From: Rhodopseudomonas sp. BR0M22
GTDB lineage: Bacteria > Pseudomonadota > Alphaproteobacteria > Rhizobiales > Xanthobacteraceae
Assembly: GCF_010907035.1 (NCBI RefSeq)
Contig: NZ_QUMK01000026.1
Span: 1-64,000, forward strand
DNA: 64,000 nucleotides
Direction of reading: 5' to 3'
Under the pieces are notes generated by a model. That model was not told where the DNA came from. It was given only the letters and a program-made list of their open reading frames with translations, and did no database searches. Below are positions 37,564 to 45,858 of this stretch, in pieces (position 1 is the stretch's first letter; every line of letters begins with the position of its first letter). Made by a program: the position numbers and the translations under genes.

Positions 37564-38402
37564 CACACGATCGCGTATTGCAGCAGGATGGCGATCTTCG
37601 AAGCCTTGCCGAGCTTCACCGGGGCGCGCGGCGCTGCGAAACCGCGCGCGATCAGAAGCTGCAAGATCGAGTAGTAGTACTTGCCCATGATGCGGGGAGC
37701 CTTCACCACCCGGCGCGGATTGCGGTTCATCACCTTGTCGGCGGCGGCGAAATGCGCCAGCGCCCGCTCCACCAGCGGCGCGCAGACGCCCGGCAGCGCC
37801 GGATGCGCCGCGACCACGCGCGGATCGGTGGCGGTGATACCGGCCTTGTGCAGCAGCTCGCTCGGCAGATACAGCCGACCGATGCCGGCATCCTCGTCGA
37901 TATCGCGCAGGATGTTGGTGAGCTGCAGCGCACGGCCGAGATGATGCGACAGCTCGATGCCGTCGCCCTCCGGCAGGCCGAAGATTCGCACCGACAGCCG
38001 CCCCACCGCGCTGGCGACGCGATCGCAATACAGATCGAGCGTCGCTTCATCGGGCGCGCGGATGTCGGCGTCGACATCCATTTCCATGCCGTCGATGATC
38101 GCCTCGAAATCCTCGCGCTTCAGCCCGAAGGTGCGCAGCGACTCCTGATAGTCGGCGAGCCGCGGCGGCGGCGCGCCGCGATACAGCGCCGCGATGTCGT
38201 CGCGCCATTGCTGCAGCTCGGCGACCCGCTGCTCGCGCGGCCGATCGGAGTCGGCGATGTCGTCGACGAAGCGGCAGAAGCTGTAGACCTGGAACATCGC
38301 CTCGCGCTGCGGACGCGGCAGGATGCGCATCGCGGCGTAGAACGAACTGCCGAGCGCAACGCCTTGATGCGCGGCCGGCTCTGGGGTGGCGTGAACGGTC
38401 AT
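37563..38402 (-). CDS. hpnD: HpnD, presqualene diphosphate synthase
   Basis: Trans-isoprenyl diphosphate synthase fold, 279 residues. Two aspartate-rich motifs are seen: FCRFVDDIAD near 45 and QLTNILRDIDEDA near 160. It condenses two farnesyl diphosphates to presqualene diphosphate. Its ATG overlaps the hpnC stop by four bases (ATGA), and its own stop overlaps the hpnE start. Confidence 0.93.
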   Translation of the reverse strand: MTVHATPEPAAHQGVALGSSFYAAMRILPRPQREAMFQVYSFCRFVDDIADSDRPREQRVAELQQWRDDIAALYRGAPPPRLADYQESLRTFGLKREDFEAIIDGMEMDVDADIRAPDEATLDLYCDRVASAVGRLSVRIFGLPEGDGIELSHHLGRALQLTNILRDIDEDAGIGRLYLPSELLHKAGITATDPRVVAAHPALPGVCAPLVERALAHFAAADKVMNRNPRRVVKAPRIMGKYYYSILQLLIARGFAAPRAPVKLGKASKIAILLQYAIV

Positions 38403-39283
38403 GCGCGCGGCGCCGGATGCGACACCGGTCCCTTTCCGAAGCTGCGGCGGAGAATCTCCGACCCCATCGCACCGAAGCTGGCGGTGGCGAACTCGATCGG
38501 CTTCAGATGCACGCGCTCGCTGAGCGGATCACGGGTCTGGAGCATCCGCACGATGCGGTCGGCATAGGCCTGGATCACAGAGACTTCGAGGCCGAGGCGA
38601 TAATCCTTGATCTCGGCGGCCAGCGGCCGGCCGTCGCCGAGCAGCGACGCGGTGCGGACCGCGAGACCCTGCAGGCACTTCAGCAGCGCCGGCGACGACT
38701 TCTGCAGGCCGAGGTCTTCGACCTTGGCACCGGCAGCATCGAGCACGTCGCGCGGCAGATACACGCGATTGAGCGTGCGATAGTCCTTGCCGCAGTCCTG
38801 CAGGTGATTGTTGATCTGCAGCCCCGCGCACAGCGCGTCGGAGGCCTGCCAGGTCGAGGTGCTTTCGCCGTGGACGTCGAGCATGAAGCGGCCGACCGGC
38901 ATCGCCGAGTAGCGGCAATAGTGGATGACCTCGTCCCAATCCTCGTAGCGCAGCTTGGTGACGTCCATCCGGAATGCGGTCAGCAGATCGAGCGCGTGGC
39001 GCGGCGGCATACCGCGTTCGGCCAGCGCGCGGCGCAGATGCACCGCCTCGGGCTGGGTCTCGCCGCGGCCGAGCAGCTCGGCTTCGAGCAGATCGAGATA
39101 TTCGAGCTTGGTCTCGGCATCGAGCATCTCATGATCGGCGATGTCGTCCGCGGTCCGGACGAAATTGTAGAACGCCAGAATCAGGTCGCGGTGCCGCGGA
39201 TGGATGATCCACGACGCGACCGGGAAATTCTCGTCCCGGTGGGTCTTGCCCGATCGAAGCTCGCTCGCGGTGGTCATCGGCAC
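38399..39283 (-). CDS. hpnC: HpnC, hydroxysqualene synthase
   Basis: Squalene/phytoene synthase-family protein of 294 residues. Aspartate-rich motifs are NFVRTADDIADHE near 42 and LQINNHLQDCGKDY near 162. In the HpnCDE route it turns presqualene diphosphate into hydroxysqualene. It is the first gene of the operon, and the promoter should lie in the 206 bp upstream, where I found no recognisable EcfG element. The ATG at 39277 is an equally good start (two residues shorter). Confidence 0.92.
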   Translation of the reverse strand: MPMTTASELRSGKTHRDENFPVASWIIHPRHRDLILAFYNFVRTADDIADHEMLDAETKLEYLDLLEAELLGRGETQPEAVHLRRALAERGMPPRHALDLLTAFRMDVTKLRYEDWDEVIHYCRYSAMPVGRFMLDVHGESTSTWQASDALCAGLQINNHLQDCGKDYRTLNRVYLPRDVLDAAGAKVEDLGLQKSSPALLKCLQGLAVRTASLLGDGRPLAAEIKDYRLGLEVSVIQAYADRIVRMLQTRDPLSERVHLKPIEFATASFGAMGSEILRRSFGKGPVSHPAPRA

Positions 39284-39445
39284 TGGCTAAACACTTGGTT
39301 TGGTGACGAAAAAAAGCGAACGGCTGCACCCGGCCGGGCCGGGCGCACCGTTCGCGACGCCATATAAGGGAAATCGCCGGCTAAACCAACGATCTTGACG
39401 GATGATGTCCGGGCCGCAGTTTCGCCCGGATCGCCGCCGCAACCT

Positions 39446-39470
39446 CCAAACCGGGCCGAAACCGGCCCGG
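39446..39470 (-). terminator. Hairpin after the small cysteine-rich gene
   Basis: On the minus strand a perfect 8-bp stem (CCGGGCCG with CGGCCCGG, GTTT loop) is followed by TTTGGAGG, 20 bp after the stop codon. The T tract is short. Confidence 0.5.
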
Positions 39471-39489
39471 CGGACGCCGTCTCACCGCC

Positions 39490-39729
39490 TCACTGGCCGT
39501 GGCTGACCAACACCTGGTTGCAGGCTTTGCTGATCTTGGCGCGATTCTGCTGCAGGCAGGACAGGATCACCAGATCGCTCTGCTCCATCACGGAGCGGCA
39601 GAAACGCGACACGTCGCGCGAGCAGGCCTTCTGCTCGGCTTCGGTGCCGCTGCGCTGCTGTTGTTGGGCGTAGGCGCCGGAGGACATCGAAACGAGCAGC
39701 AACGCGAGCGCAGCCAAGGTCTTTTGCAT
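39490..39729 (-). CDS. Small secreted cysteine-rich protein
   Basis: Seventy-nine residues with a signal peptide cleaved near GAYA-QQQQ. The mature part is about 58 residues with four cysteines (36, 44, 58, 70) in a cysteine-rich-repeat pattern (KACSRDVSRFC, then LSCLQQN and KACNQVL), as found in short periplasmic alphaproteobacterial proteins. The cysteines probably form two disulfides. Function unknown. It lies upstream of hpnC on the same strand but is separated by a hairpin, so it is not clearly part of the hopanoid operon. Confidence 0.75.
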   Translation of the reverse strand: MQKTLAALALLLVSMSSGAYAQQQQRSGTEAEQKACSRDVSRFCRSVMEQSDLVILSCLQQNRAKISKACNQVLVSHGQ

Positions 39730-40114
39730 TGTCTTCCTTCGATATGGACTGGGGGGAGCGAAACCCGTTCTCGATCACATCATCGGCTCCGCCGAAAAGG
39801 ATCGCGGTGCACTCAAGCGGCACAACGGTACGATGTGTCGATCAAGGAGACAAATACGGCCAAATTAGTGCCAACGCACGCGCCATCTCTGCTCGGCCGC
39901 CGAAAGCCGCGGAATACCTGTCGCTTTTTGCGGAAGCGTTGCCGATTTGATGCAAATGCGATAGTTCCGCGCTGGGCGCAACGGAACAACGTGAGGAATG
40001 CGCCTTGGTGTGCGGGTGCGGCGTCACTATTTGATTTGAACCTGCCGTGAGGCGAACACACTAACCAGCGACGTGACGCGAGGTCGTCACCAAGCGACTC
40101 CAAGGATGGCCAGA
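39730..40114. other. Gene-free region between two divergent small secreted proteins
   Basis: 385 bp, lower in GC, with promoters for both flanking genes expected. The only structure seen is GTTCCG-N12-CGGAAC at 39964-39987, symmetrical but with no properly spaced -10 for an EcfG promoter in either direction. Confidence 0.4.
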
Positions 40115-40618
40115 ATGAGCCTGCTTCGTTCCACCACTTCCTCCATCCATGCGCTGAAGGCGGCCGGGCTCGGCGCCGCGATGATGCTGTCGGCATCGGC
40201 GGCGATCGCAGATTCGGGCCCCTTCGCGGGGTTCGAAGGATCGTGGTCGGGCACCGGCACGGTGGCGCTGTCGGACGGCACCAAGGAGCGGATCCGCTGC
40301 AAGGCGACCTATCGGGTCGGCGGCGGCGGCAACGAATTGGCGCAGACGCTGCGCTGCGCCAGCGACAGCTACAAATTCGACCTCTCCAGCAACGTCGTCA
40401 GCAGCGGCGACCGCATCTCCGGTAACTGGAGCGAAGCCAGCCGCAACGTCAACGGCAGCCTGCAGGGCAAGGCCGGCGGCGGCCACATCGAAGTATTCGT
40501 CGAAGCCGCCGGCTTCGCGGCCAGCATCTCGCTGACCACCCGTGGCAACAAGCAGGCGGTGACGATCAGCTCGAAGGGCGAGATCCGCGGCGTCAACATC
40601 TCGATGACCCGCGGCTGA
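40115..40618 (+). CDS. Secreted protein of unknown function
   Basis: About 167 residues. A signal peptide ends SASAAIA-D, and the mature domain is beta-rich, opening GPFAGFEGSWSGTGTVALSDGTKE with two cysteines (CKATY, LRCASD). This layout resembles small lipocalin-like periplasmic proteins common in Rhizobiales, but I cannot name a family. ATG 40115 is preferred to 40106 because AAGGA sits nine bases upstream. It is convergent with the RND exporter across a strong hairpin. Confidence 0.75.
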   Translation: MSLLRSTTSSIHALKAAGLGAAMMLSASAAIADSGPFAGFEGSWSGTGTVALSDGTKERIRCKATYRVGGGGNELAQTLRCASDSYKFDLSSNVVSSGDRISGNWSEASRNVNGSLQGKAGGGHIEVFVEAAGFAASISLTTRGNKQAVTISSKGEIRGVNISMTRG

Positions 40619-40647
40619 CGGCACACAAATCGACACGTTGAATCACG

Positions 40648-40683
40648 AAGCCCCCGGATCTTGCGATCCGGGGGCTTTGGTTT
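40648..40683. terminator. Bidirectional terminator between the secreted protein and the RND exporter
   Basis: A 13-bp perfect stem (AAGCCCCCGGATC with GATCCGGGGGCTT), TTGC loop, and TTTGGTTTG on the plus side. It separates convergent genes. Confidence 0.8.
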
Positions 40684-40695
40684 GAACGGGTCGTC

Positions 40696-43068
40696 CTACA
40701 CCACCGGTCCGGCGCGATGGCGGCCGCCGCGCAGGCGCTGCGCAGTGGCGATCAGCCACATCGCGGTCGGGCGCAGAATGAACAGGTCGGCGATCAGCGC
40801 CGCCACCATTGCGAACGCGCTGAGCCAGCCGAACAGCCGCAGCGACGGCAGATCCGAGAACACGGTGACGCCGAGCCCGCAGGCCAGCACCACGGTGGTG
40901 AGGATCAGCGCCGGCCCGACCAGCACGGTAGCGCGCTCGACCGCATGCGCGGCGCTGACGCCCGGCGGGCTTTCCAGCCGCAAGCGGTTGAGGAAGTGGA
41001 TGGTGGCCGACAGGCCGAGGCCGAACGACACCGTCAGCGCCACCACGCTGGCGAATTGCAGCCCCTCCCCCATCGCCCACAGCATCGTGCCGGACAACAC
41101 CACCGGGAAGATCCCCGGCAGGATGCAGGCCAGCATCACCACCACCGACCGGAACGCCAGTCCGATGAACACCGCCACCAGCACGAACTCGATGGTGAGG
41201 CCGTGGTTCAGCTTGGAGATCATGTCGGCGCTGTTGCGCGCGGCGATCGCCGACAGGCCGGTGACCGCGATCTCGTAACCGGGATGCTCGGCGCGCAGCT
41301 TGCCGAGCGCGTGGTCGAGCTTTTCGACGACGGGAAGGATCTGGCTGGAATCGAGATCGGGCACGCGGCCGGACACGACCACGGCGGTCTGATCCTCGGC
41401 GATGAAGCGCCGCACCAGATTCGGCGGCAACAGGTCGACATATTCCTTCAAAGTGTCGACGCTGGTGGTGTGTGCCTTTTCGGCGAGCCAGCGGCGCAGC
41501 GTCTCCAACGACCAGACATTGCCGACGCCGGCCTGCTTTTCGACCGTGGCGTGGACCTCGGCGATGATCTGCAGGGTCTGCGGCGAATACAGCGACTCAC
41601 CCTTGGGAAATTCGATCAGCACATCGATCGGATTGGCGCCGGTCAGCTTGGCGTCGAGGCGGCTGCTGGCCTGCACCGCCTGTTCGCGGTCGGGCACCTG
41701 ATCGGCGAGGCGATAGCGCGGCTCGAGATTGGCGTAGATCACCGACAGGCCACCGACCACCAGCACCGCCAGCAGGCTGAACAGGCCGGGCCGGCCGACC
41801 ATCCGCACCGCGATGAAGGCGCAGAACCGGCGGAGCGCGTTGACGCCGAGATCGGCACTCTGGAACTTGGCCGCGAACGCCTCCTCATGCCTGACCAGCA
41901 GCACGCCGAACACAGGCACCAACGTCAGCACCGCGATCAGCGCCAGCACGGTGGCCAGCAGGCCGGCCTCGCCGAAAGCCCGGATCAGGTCCGAATTGGA
42001 GAACTGCAGCGCGATGAAGGAAATGCCGGCGGTCGCATGGGTCAGCACGCAGGCCGGCCCGACCACCAGCACCGCGTTCCTGAACGCGGTGTATTTGTCC
42101 TCGCCGGCGATCAATCGGTCCCGCGCCGCAAAGGTGAGCTGCATCGAATCCGAGAAGCTGATCACCATAATCAGCGGCGTCATCACGTTGAGGAACATGT
42201 TGAGGCTGAAGCCGGCCCAGCCGAGCACGCCGATCGCCAGCAGGATCGCCAGCAGCGGCGGAAATGCCGCCACCACCATGAACGAGATCTTGCGGAAGAA
42301 CAGGATGGCGATGACACAGCCGGCGAGGATGCCGGCGACGTTGTAGATCAGGCCGTCGCGCTCGACCGCGTTGCGGATTTCGAGCTGCATCACCGGGACG
42401 CCCGAGAGCTCGCGGGTCAACCCGGAGCCTTCGAGATCCTGGTCCATGGTCTTGCGCATTTCGCCGATGGTGGCGCGCAGCCGGGTGGTGTCCGCCACCA
42501 CCTTGGGATCGAGCGACAGCACCACCAAGGCCAGCGTGCCGTCTTCGGACAACAGCTTACCGCGGATGATCTCGTTGCTCTTCACCGTTTGGACGAACTG
42601 GTCGTAGGCTTGGCCCTCGGGCAGATCCGGCGGAAACAGCGCTGCCGGCAGCTTGCCGGGCTCCGGCGCCTGCCGCGCCGAGAACAGCGAGATCAGGCCG
42701 CGAACGCCATCGATCAATTGCAGGTCGGTAACGGTGTCGCGCAGCTTCTCGAGATTGTCGCGCGCCAGCAGCTCCTTGCCTTCGACCACCATCAACACGT
42801 CGAACTCGGTCGACGGAAACCGCTTGGTGACCTCTTCGTACTGCTTGAACTCCTTGGTGTCGGAGCGGAACAACTGACTGAGGGAGTCGTCGATCTTGAT
42901 CCGCTCGATCCCGAACACCGCGCCGACGATCAGCGCCAGCAGGATGATGCACGACACCACCGGCGCGCGCAGCGGGATCAGACCCAGCCGCTCCAAGCCG
43001 AAAGCGATGCTGACCCGCCGCCGCTTCAATTCCGCGACTTCGGTGTCGTTGACGTTTCTATCGAGCAT
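40696..43068 (-). CDS. RND/MMPL-superfamily exporter, second one of the hopanoid region
   Basis: Inner-membrane protein of about 790 residues with one N-terminal helix (about 37-57), two periplasmic domains and two helix bundles (about 255-440 and 635-780). It belongs with predicted exporters of the RND superfamily but lacks the HpnN-specific N-terminus, so it is a distant paralogue of hpnN at 24982. ATG 43068 starts MLDRNVNDTEVAEL; longer in-frame extensions are arginine-rich and not credible. It lies 205 bp downstream of eutC, at the end of the eutB-hpnP-eutC run, so lipid or hopanoid traffic is a reasonable guess. Confidence 0.82.
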   Translation of the reverse strand: MLDRNVNDTEVAELKRRRVSIAFGLERLGLIPLRAPVVSCIILLALIVGAVFGIERIKIDDSLSQLFRSDTKEFKQYEEVTKRFPSTEFDVLMVVEGKELLARDNLEKLRDTVTDLQLIDGVRGLISLFSARQAPEPGKLPAALFPPDLPEGQAYDQFVQTVKSNEIIRGKLLSEDGTLALVVLSLDPKVVADTTRLRATIGEMRKTMDQDLEGSGLTRELSGVPVMQLEIRNAVERDGLIYNVAGILAGCVIAILFFRKISFMVVAAFPPLLAILLAIGVLGWAGFSLNMFLNVMTPLIMVISFSDSMQLTFAARDRLIAGEDKYTAFRNAVLVVGPACVLTHATAGISFIALQFSNSDLIRAFGEAGLLATVLALIAVLTLVPVFGVLLVRHEEAFAAKFQSADLGVNALRRFCAFIAVRMVGRPGLFSLLAVLVVGGLSVIYANLEPRYRLADQVPDREQAVQASSRLDAKLTGANPIDVLIEFPKGESLYSPQTLQIIAEVHATVEKQAGVGNVWSLETLRRWLAEKAHTTSVDTLKEYVDLLPPNLVRRFIAEDQTAVVVSGRVPDLDSSQILPVVEKLDHALGKLRAEHPGYEIAVTGLSAIAARNSADMISKLNHGLTIEFVLVAVFIGLAFRSVVVMLACILPGIFPVVLSGTMLWAMGEGLQFASVVALTVSFGLGLSATIHFLNRLRLESPPGVSAAHAVERATVLVGPALILTTVVLACGLGVTVFSDLPSLRLFGWLSAFAMVAALIADLFILRPTAMWLIATAQRLRGGRHRAGPVV

Positions 43069-43273
43069 GCGCAATTCCGTCCTATCGATCGCTCGTCCTA
43101 GCGAGACTTCCCGGCACCAATGCGACATGGTCGCCCGACCGCCGATTTGCCCGCCCAGCATCGGCAGTTCACCCTGCGCAGAAACTCGCGACAGCAATTT
43201 GGCTTTGCGGTCGCGGCTTGGAACCGGAATCCACCAGATTCGCGACGCAGAGGCGAGTTTTCCCGGCGACCCG

Positions 43274-44041
43274 TCAGGGCGGCGGCAGCACCGGCACCGG
43301 GTCACCGCTTTCGTCTTTGAGCGCCACGCCGGTGGCCTGCCGCGCCAGCCCCTCGCGCACCAGCCAGGCGATCTTGTGGGCCGCCTCGTCCGCCGACATG
43401 CCGGCTCCGTGAACGTTGGAGACGCAGTTGCGGTCGGCATCGGTCAGGCCGGGCCGCGGCCCGAAGGTCAGATAGGCGCCGAGGCTGGCCGGGGCCGACA
43501 GGCCGGGGCGTTCGCCGATCAGGACCACCACCATCCGGGCGCCGAGGGCGGCGCCAATTTCGTCCCCGAGCGCAACCCGGGCACCGCTTGCCACCACCGC
43601 AGCCCCGATGCCGATCCGGGCCGCGGCGAGCCGCGCCAGCAGATGGCGCGCCACATCGAGAGCCTGAGCCGCCACCGCGACCGGCGACAGGCCGTCGCCG
43701 ATCACAAGCACGACATCGTTCCCCTTTGGGGCTCCGGCTAAGAGCTCGCGCGCGGCCGGATCGAGCTGGCGGCCGAGGTCGGGGCGGGCCAGATAGTCGC
43801 GGCGATCCGCCGCGCGGCTCGCCACCTGCAGCGTCGGCAGACCGAGCGCCTCCAGTCCGCCGGCGATCGCGTCGGCGTCGAATCCGGCATGCACGGCATC
43901 GCGGGCGCGGGCATGGGCCAGCGTGAAATCCAGCAACGCGTCGGTCGGCAGACTGGCGCCGGCGCGACCGAGCGCGACCCGGGCCGGAGTGAGACGGCGC
44001 AGCTCGCCCAGCGAGCGAGGCGGCGTGGCAGGGGTGGTCAT
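43274..44041 (-). CDS. eutC: Ethanolamine ammonia-lyase small subunit EutC
   Basis: Small subunit of the adenosylcobalamin-dependent ammonia-lyase that turns ethanolamine into acetaldehyde and ammonia; 255 residues. Family segments include [18 protein letters not shown] near 112, [21 protein letters not shown] near 170 and the conserved [20 protein letters not shown] near 205. It follows hpnP by seven bases, while its partner eutB is upstream of hpnP, so subunit synthesis is separated by an unrelated gene. No eutA reactivase or microcompartment genes are in the window. Confidence 0.92.
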   Translation of the reverse strand: MTTPATPPRSLGELRRLTPARVALGRAGASLPTDALLDFTLAHARARDAVHAGFDADAIAGGLEALGLPTLQVASRAADRRDYLARPDLGRQLDPAARELLAGAPKGNDVVLVIGDGLSPVAVAAQALDVARHLLARLAAARIGIGAAVVASGARVALGDEIGAALGARMVVVLIGERPGLSAPASLGAYLTFGPRPGLTDADRNCVSNVHGAGMSADEAAHKIAWLVREGLARQATGVALKDESGDPVPVLPPP

Positions 44042-44048
44042 CGCAATC

Positions 44049-45632
44049 CTATTCGGCCGGCACCGCCGCTTCGCGCAGGCGCAGCGAGTAATTCGAGGCG
44101 TTGGCATGGCCGCGCGAAGCTTCGCGCGCATAGATGATCAGATGGTGCGCCACCACCATTACCAGCAGCAGGTTCTCGATATCGCCGCGGATCAGCCGTC
44201 GCAGCGCGAATTTCCAGAACGCCAGCTTGTAGTCGCCGCGAATGCCGATCTGCCAGATGATGTTGCGCAGCATGATCATGCCACGCTTGATGTTGGCCTT
44301 CGAGGCCCGCTGCGGCGTCGACGGGTGCAGCCGCGTCGCGTAGGCGTGCGCGATCTGATACTCGTAGCGCTTCAGCAGCGCTTCGGGCTCATAGGCCCGC
44401 GCCATGCAGTCCTTCCACATCGCCACCACCTGATCGTGCGGCAGCAGGAAGTCGACATTGGACTCGCGGTTGTCGTCGTGGACCAGCCGGCCTTCCCGCT
44501 CCAGCCGATCCCACAACGGCGTCTTCGGCAGCGCCTGCAGCAGGTTGATGGTCAGCAGCGGGATCTGCGACTGCTCGATGAACTGCATCAGGAATTCGCC
44601 GGTCTCCGGCGTGTCGGTGTCGAGGCCGAGAATGATGCCCGATACCACCTCGATGCCGTAGCTCGAGATCGTCCGCACGCCCTCGAGGATCGGGACCATC
44701 ATGTTGTGGTCCTTGTGCATCGCCTTCAATGCGGTCGGATCCGGCGTTTCGATCCCGCAGAAGATCGTGCAGAAATACGCCTCGCGCATCAGTTCGAGAA
44801 TCTCGGGCCGCTTGGCGATGTTCAGCGTCGCCTCGCAGGCGAGCTGCAGCTGAAAGCCGGTGCGCTTCTGCCATTCGACCAGATGCGGCAGCAGGTCGAG
44901 CGCGGCCTTACGGTTGCCGATGAAATTGTCGTCGACGAAATACACCGAGCCGCGGATGCCGCATTCGACCATGCGGTCGAGTTCGGTGATGATCTGCTCA
45001 GGCGTCTTCAGCCGCGGGTTGCGGCCGTACAGGCCCGGAATGTCGCAGAATTCGCACTGATACGGACAACCCGACGAGTATTGGATGCTGCCGAGCAGAT
45101 ATTTGCTGCATTCCGCCAGCTCGTAGGCCGGAATCGGAAACAGCGTCATGTCGAGGCGGTCTTCGGTGGTGAACACGATCTGGCGCTTCGGCCGGGTCAC
45201 GTCGTGCGCCAATTTGGCGATCAATTGATCGGTGGCGTCGCCGAGTTCGCCGACATGCAGATAGTCGAAGTTCGGATAGTAGTCGGGGCAAGCGCTGACC
45301 GACGGACCACCGAGCGCCACCGGCAGATCAAAGTCGTGCGCGCGCCGGCAGATATCGTTCATCTGCTGCCGCTGAATATGCATGCCGCTGACGAACACCG
45401 CGTCCGCCCAGGAGAAATCCTCCTCGGTAGCGGCGCGGATGTTCTCGTCGATGAACCGGACCGACCAATCTTCCGGCAGATAGGCCGCGATCAACAACAG
45501 TCCCTGCGGCGGCATGAAGGCCGCGACCCCGTCCATCAACGGATAAGCGTGCTGAAACGTGCCGAACGACTTCGTGTAACGCGGGAAGACACACAGGATA
45601 CGACGACTGGTCTGCCCCGATTCGGCTCTCAT
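44049..45632 (-). CDS. hpnP: HpnP, cobalamin-dependent radical SAM hopanoid C-2 methylase
   Basis: B12-binding radical SAM methylase of 527 residues that adds the C-2 methyl of 2-methylhopanoids. An N-terminal cobalamin-binding domain (about 10-150) is followed by the radical SAM motif [15 protein letters not shown] near 195 and a C-terminal DUF4070-type domain. ATG 45632 has GGGGAAAG upstream. In R. palustris TIE-1 hpnP expression depends on EcfG, and an EcfG-like promoter is visible 95 bp upstream here. HpnJ, the other hopanoid radical SAM protein, differs in its N-terminus and was excluded. It sits between eutB and eutC. Confidence 0.9.
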   Translation of the reverse strand: MRAESGQTSRRILCVFPRYTKSFGTFQHAYPLMDGVAAFMPPQGLLLIAAYLPEDWSVRFIDENIRAATEEDFSWADAVFVSGMHIQRQQMNDICRRAHDFDLPVALGGPSVSACPDYYPNFDYLHVGELGDATDQLIAKLAHDVTRPKRQIVFTTEDRLDMTLFPIPAYELAECSKYLLGSIQYSSGCPYQCEFCDIPGLYGRNPRLKTPEQIITELDRMVECGIRGSVYFVDDNFIGNRKAALDLLPHLVEWQKRTGFQLQLACEATLNIAKRPEILELMREAYFCTIFCGIETPDPTALKAMHKDHNMMVPILEGVRTISSYGIEVVSGIILGLDTDTPETGEFLMQFIEQSQIPLLTINLLQALPKTPLWDRLEREGRLVHDDNRESNVDFLLPHDQVVAMWKDCMARAYEPEALLKRYEYQIAHAYATRLHPSTPQRASKANIKRGMIMLRNIIWQIGIRGDYKLAFWKFALRRLIRGDIENLLLVMVVAHHLIIYAREASRGHANASNYSLRLREAAVPAE

Positions 45633-45727
45633 TGAACTTTCCCCGCGAACGTCACGCTGCCCGGAGTTGGTTGCGGCAATCGTCGACACGGTTCGACCGC
45701 CGGCCCCCAAAACGGCAAGTTCAATAC

Positions 45728-45752
45728 AACTGCGCGACTCGCGACCGGTTCC
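45728..45752 (-). promoter_or_regulatory. EcfG-like promoter of hpnP
   Basis: Minus strand GGAAC-N16-AGTT (-35 at 45748-45752, -10 at 45728-45731) differs from the EcfG consensus GGAAC-N16-CGTT at one position. It gives a leader of roughly 90 bases to the hpnP ATG and lies inside the 226-bp eutB-hpnP gap. Confidence 0.65.
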
Positions 45753-45858
45753 CCACCGATGCAAAAAACCCGCCATTGCGGTCGCGATGCGCGATCTAAT
45801 CACGGCCGCATTGGAGCGGCCAGAGATTCTTTATCGGAGCTTCGGGCAAGCCGCTGCG

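Noticed and set aside
39964-39987. GTTCCG-N12-CGGAAC as a pair of divergent EcfG promoters
   Set aside because: Neither GGAAC block has a CGTT-like -10 at 16-17 bp.
40717-43101. A 794-codon open frame on the plus strand opposite the RND exporter
   Set aside because: Composition (Gln, His, Arg, Asp) is that of a shadow frame, and the minus strand encodes a clear membrane transporter.
44049-45632. Assignment of the radical SAM protein as HpnJ
   Set aside because: HpnJ has a different N-terminus. The [10 protein letters not shown] motif, DUF4070-type C-terminus and EcfG-like promoter fit HpnP better.
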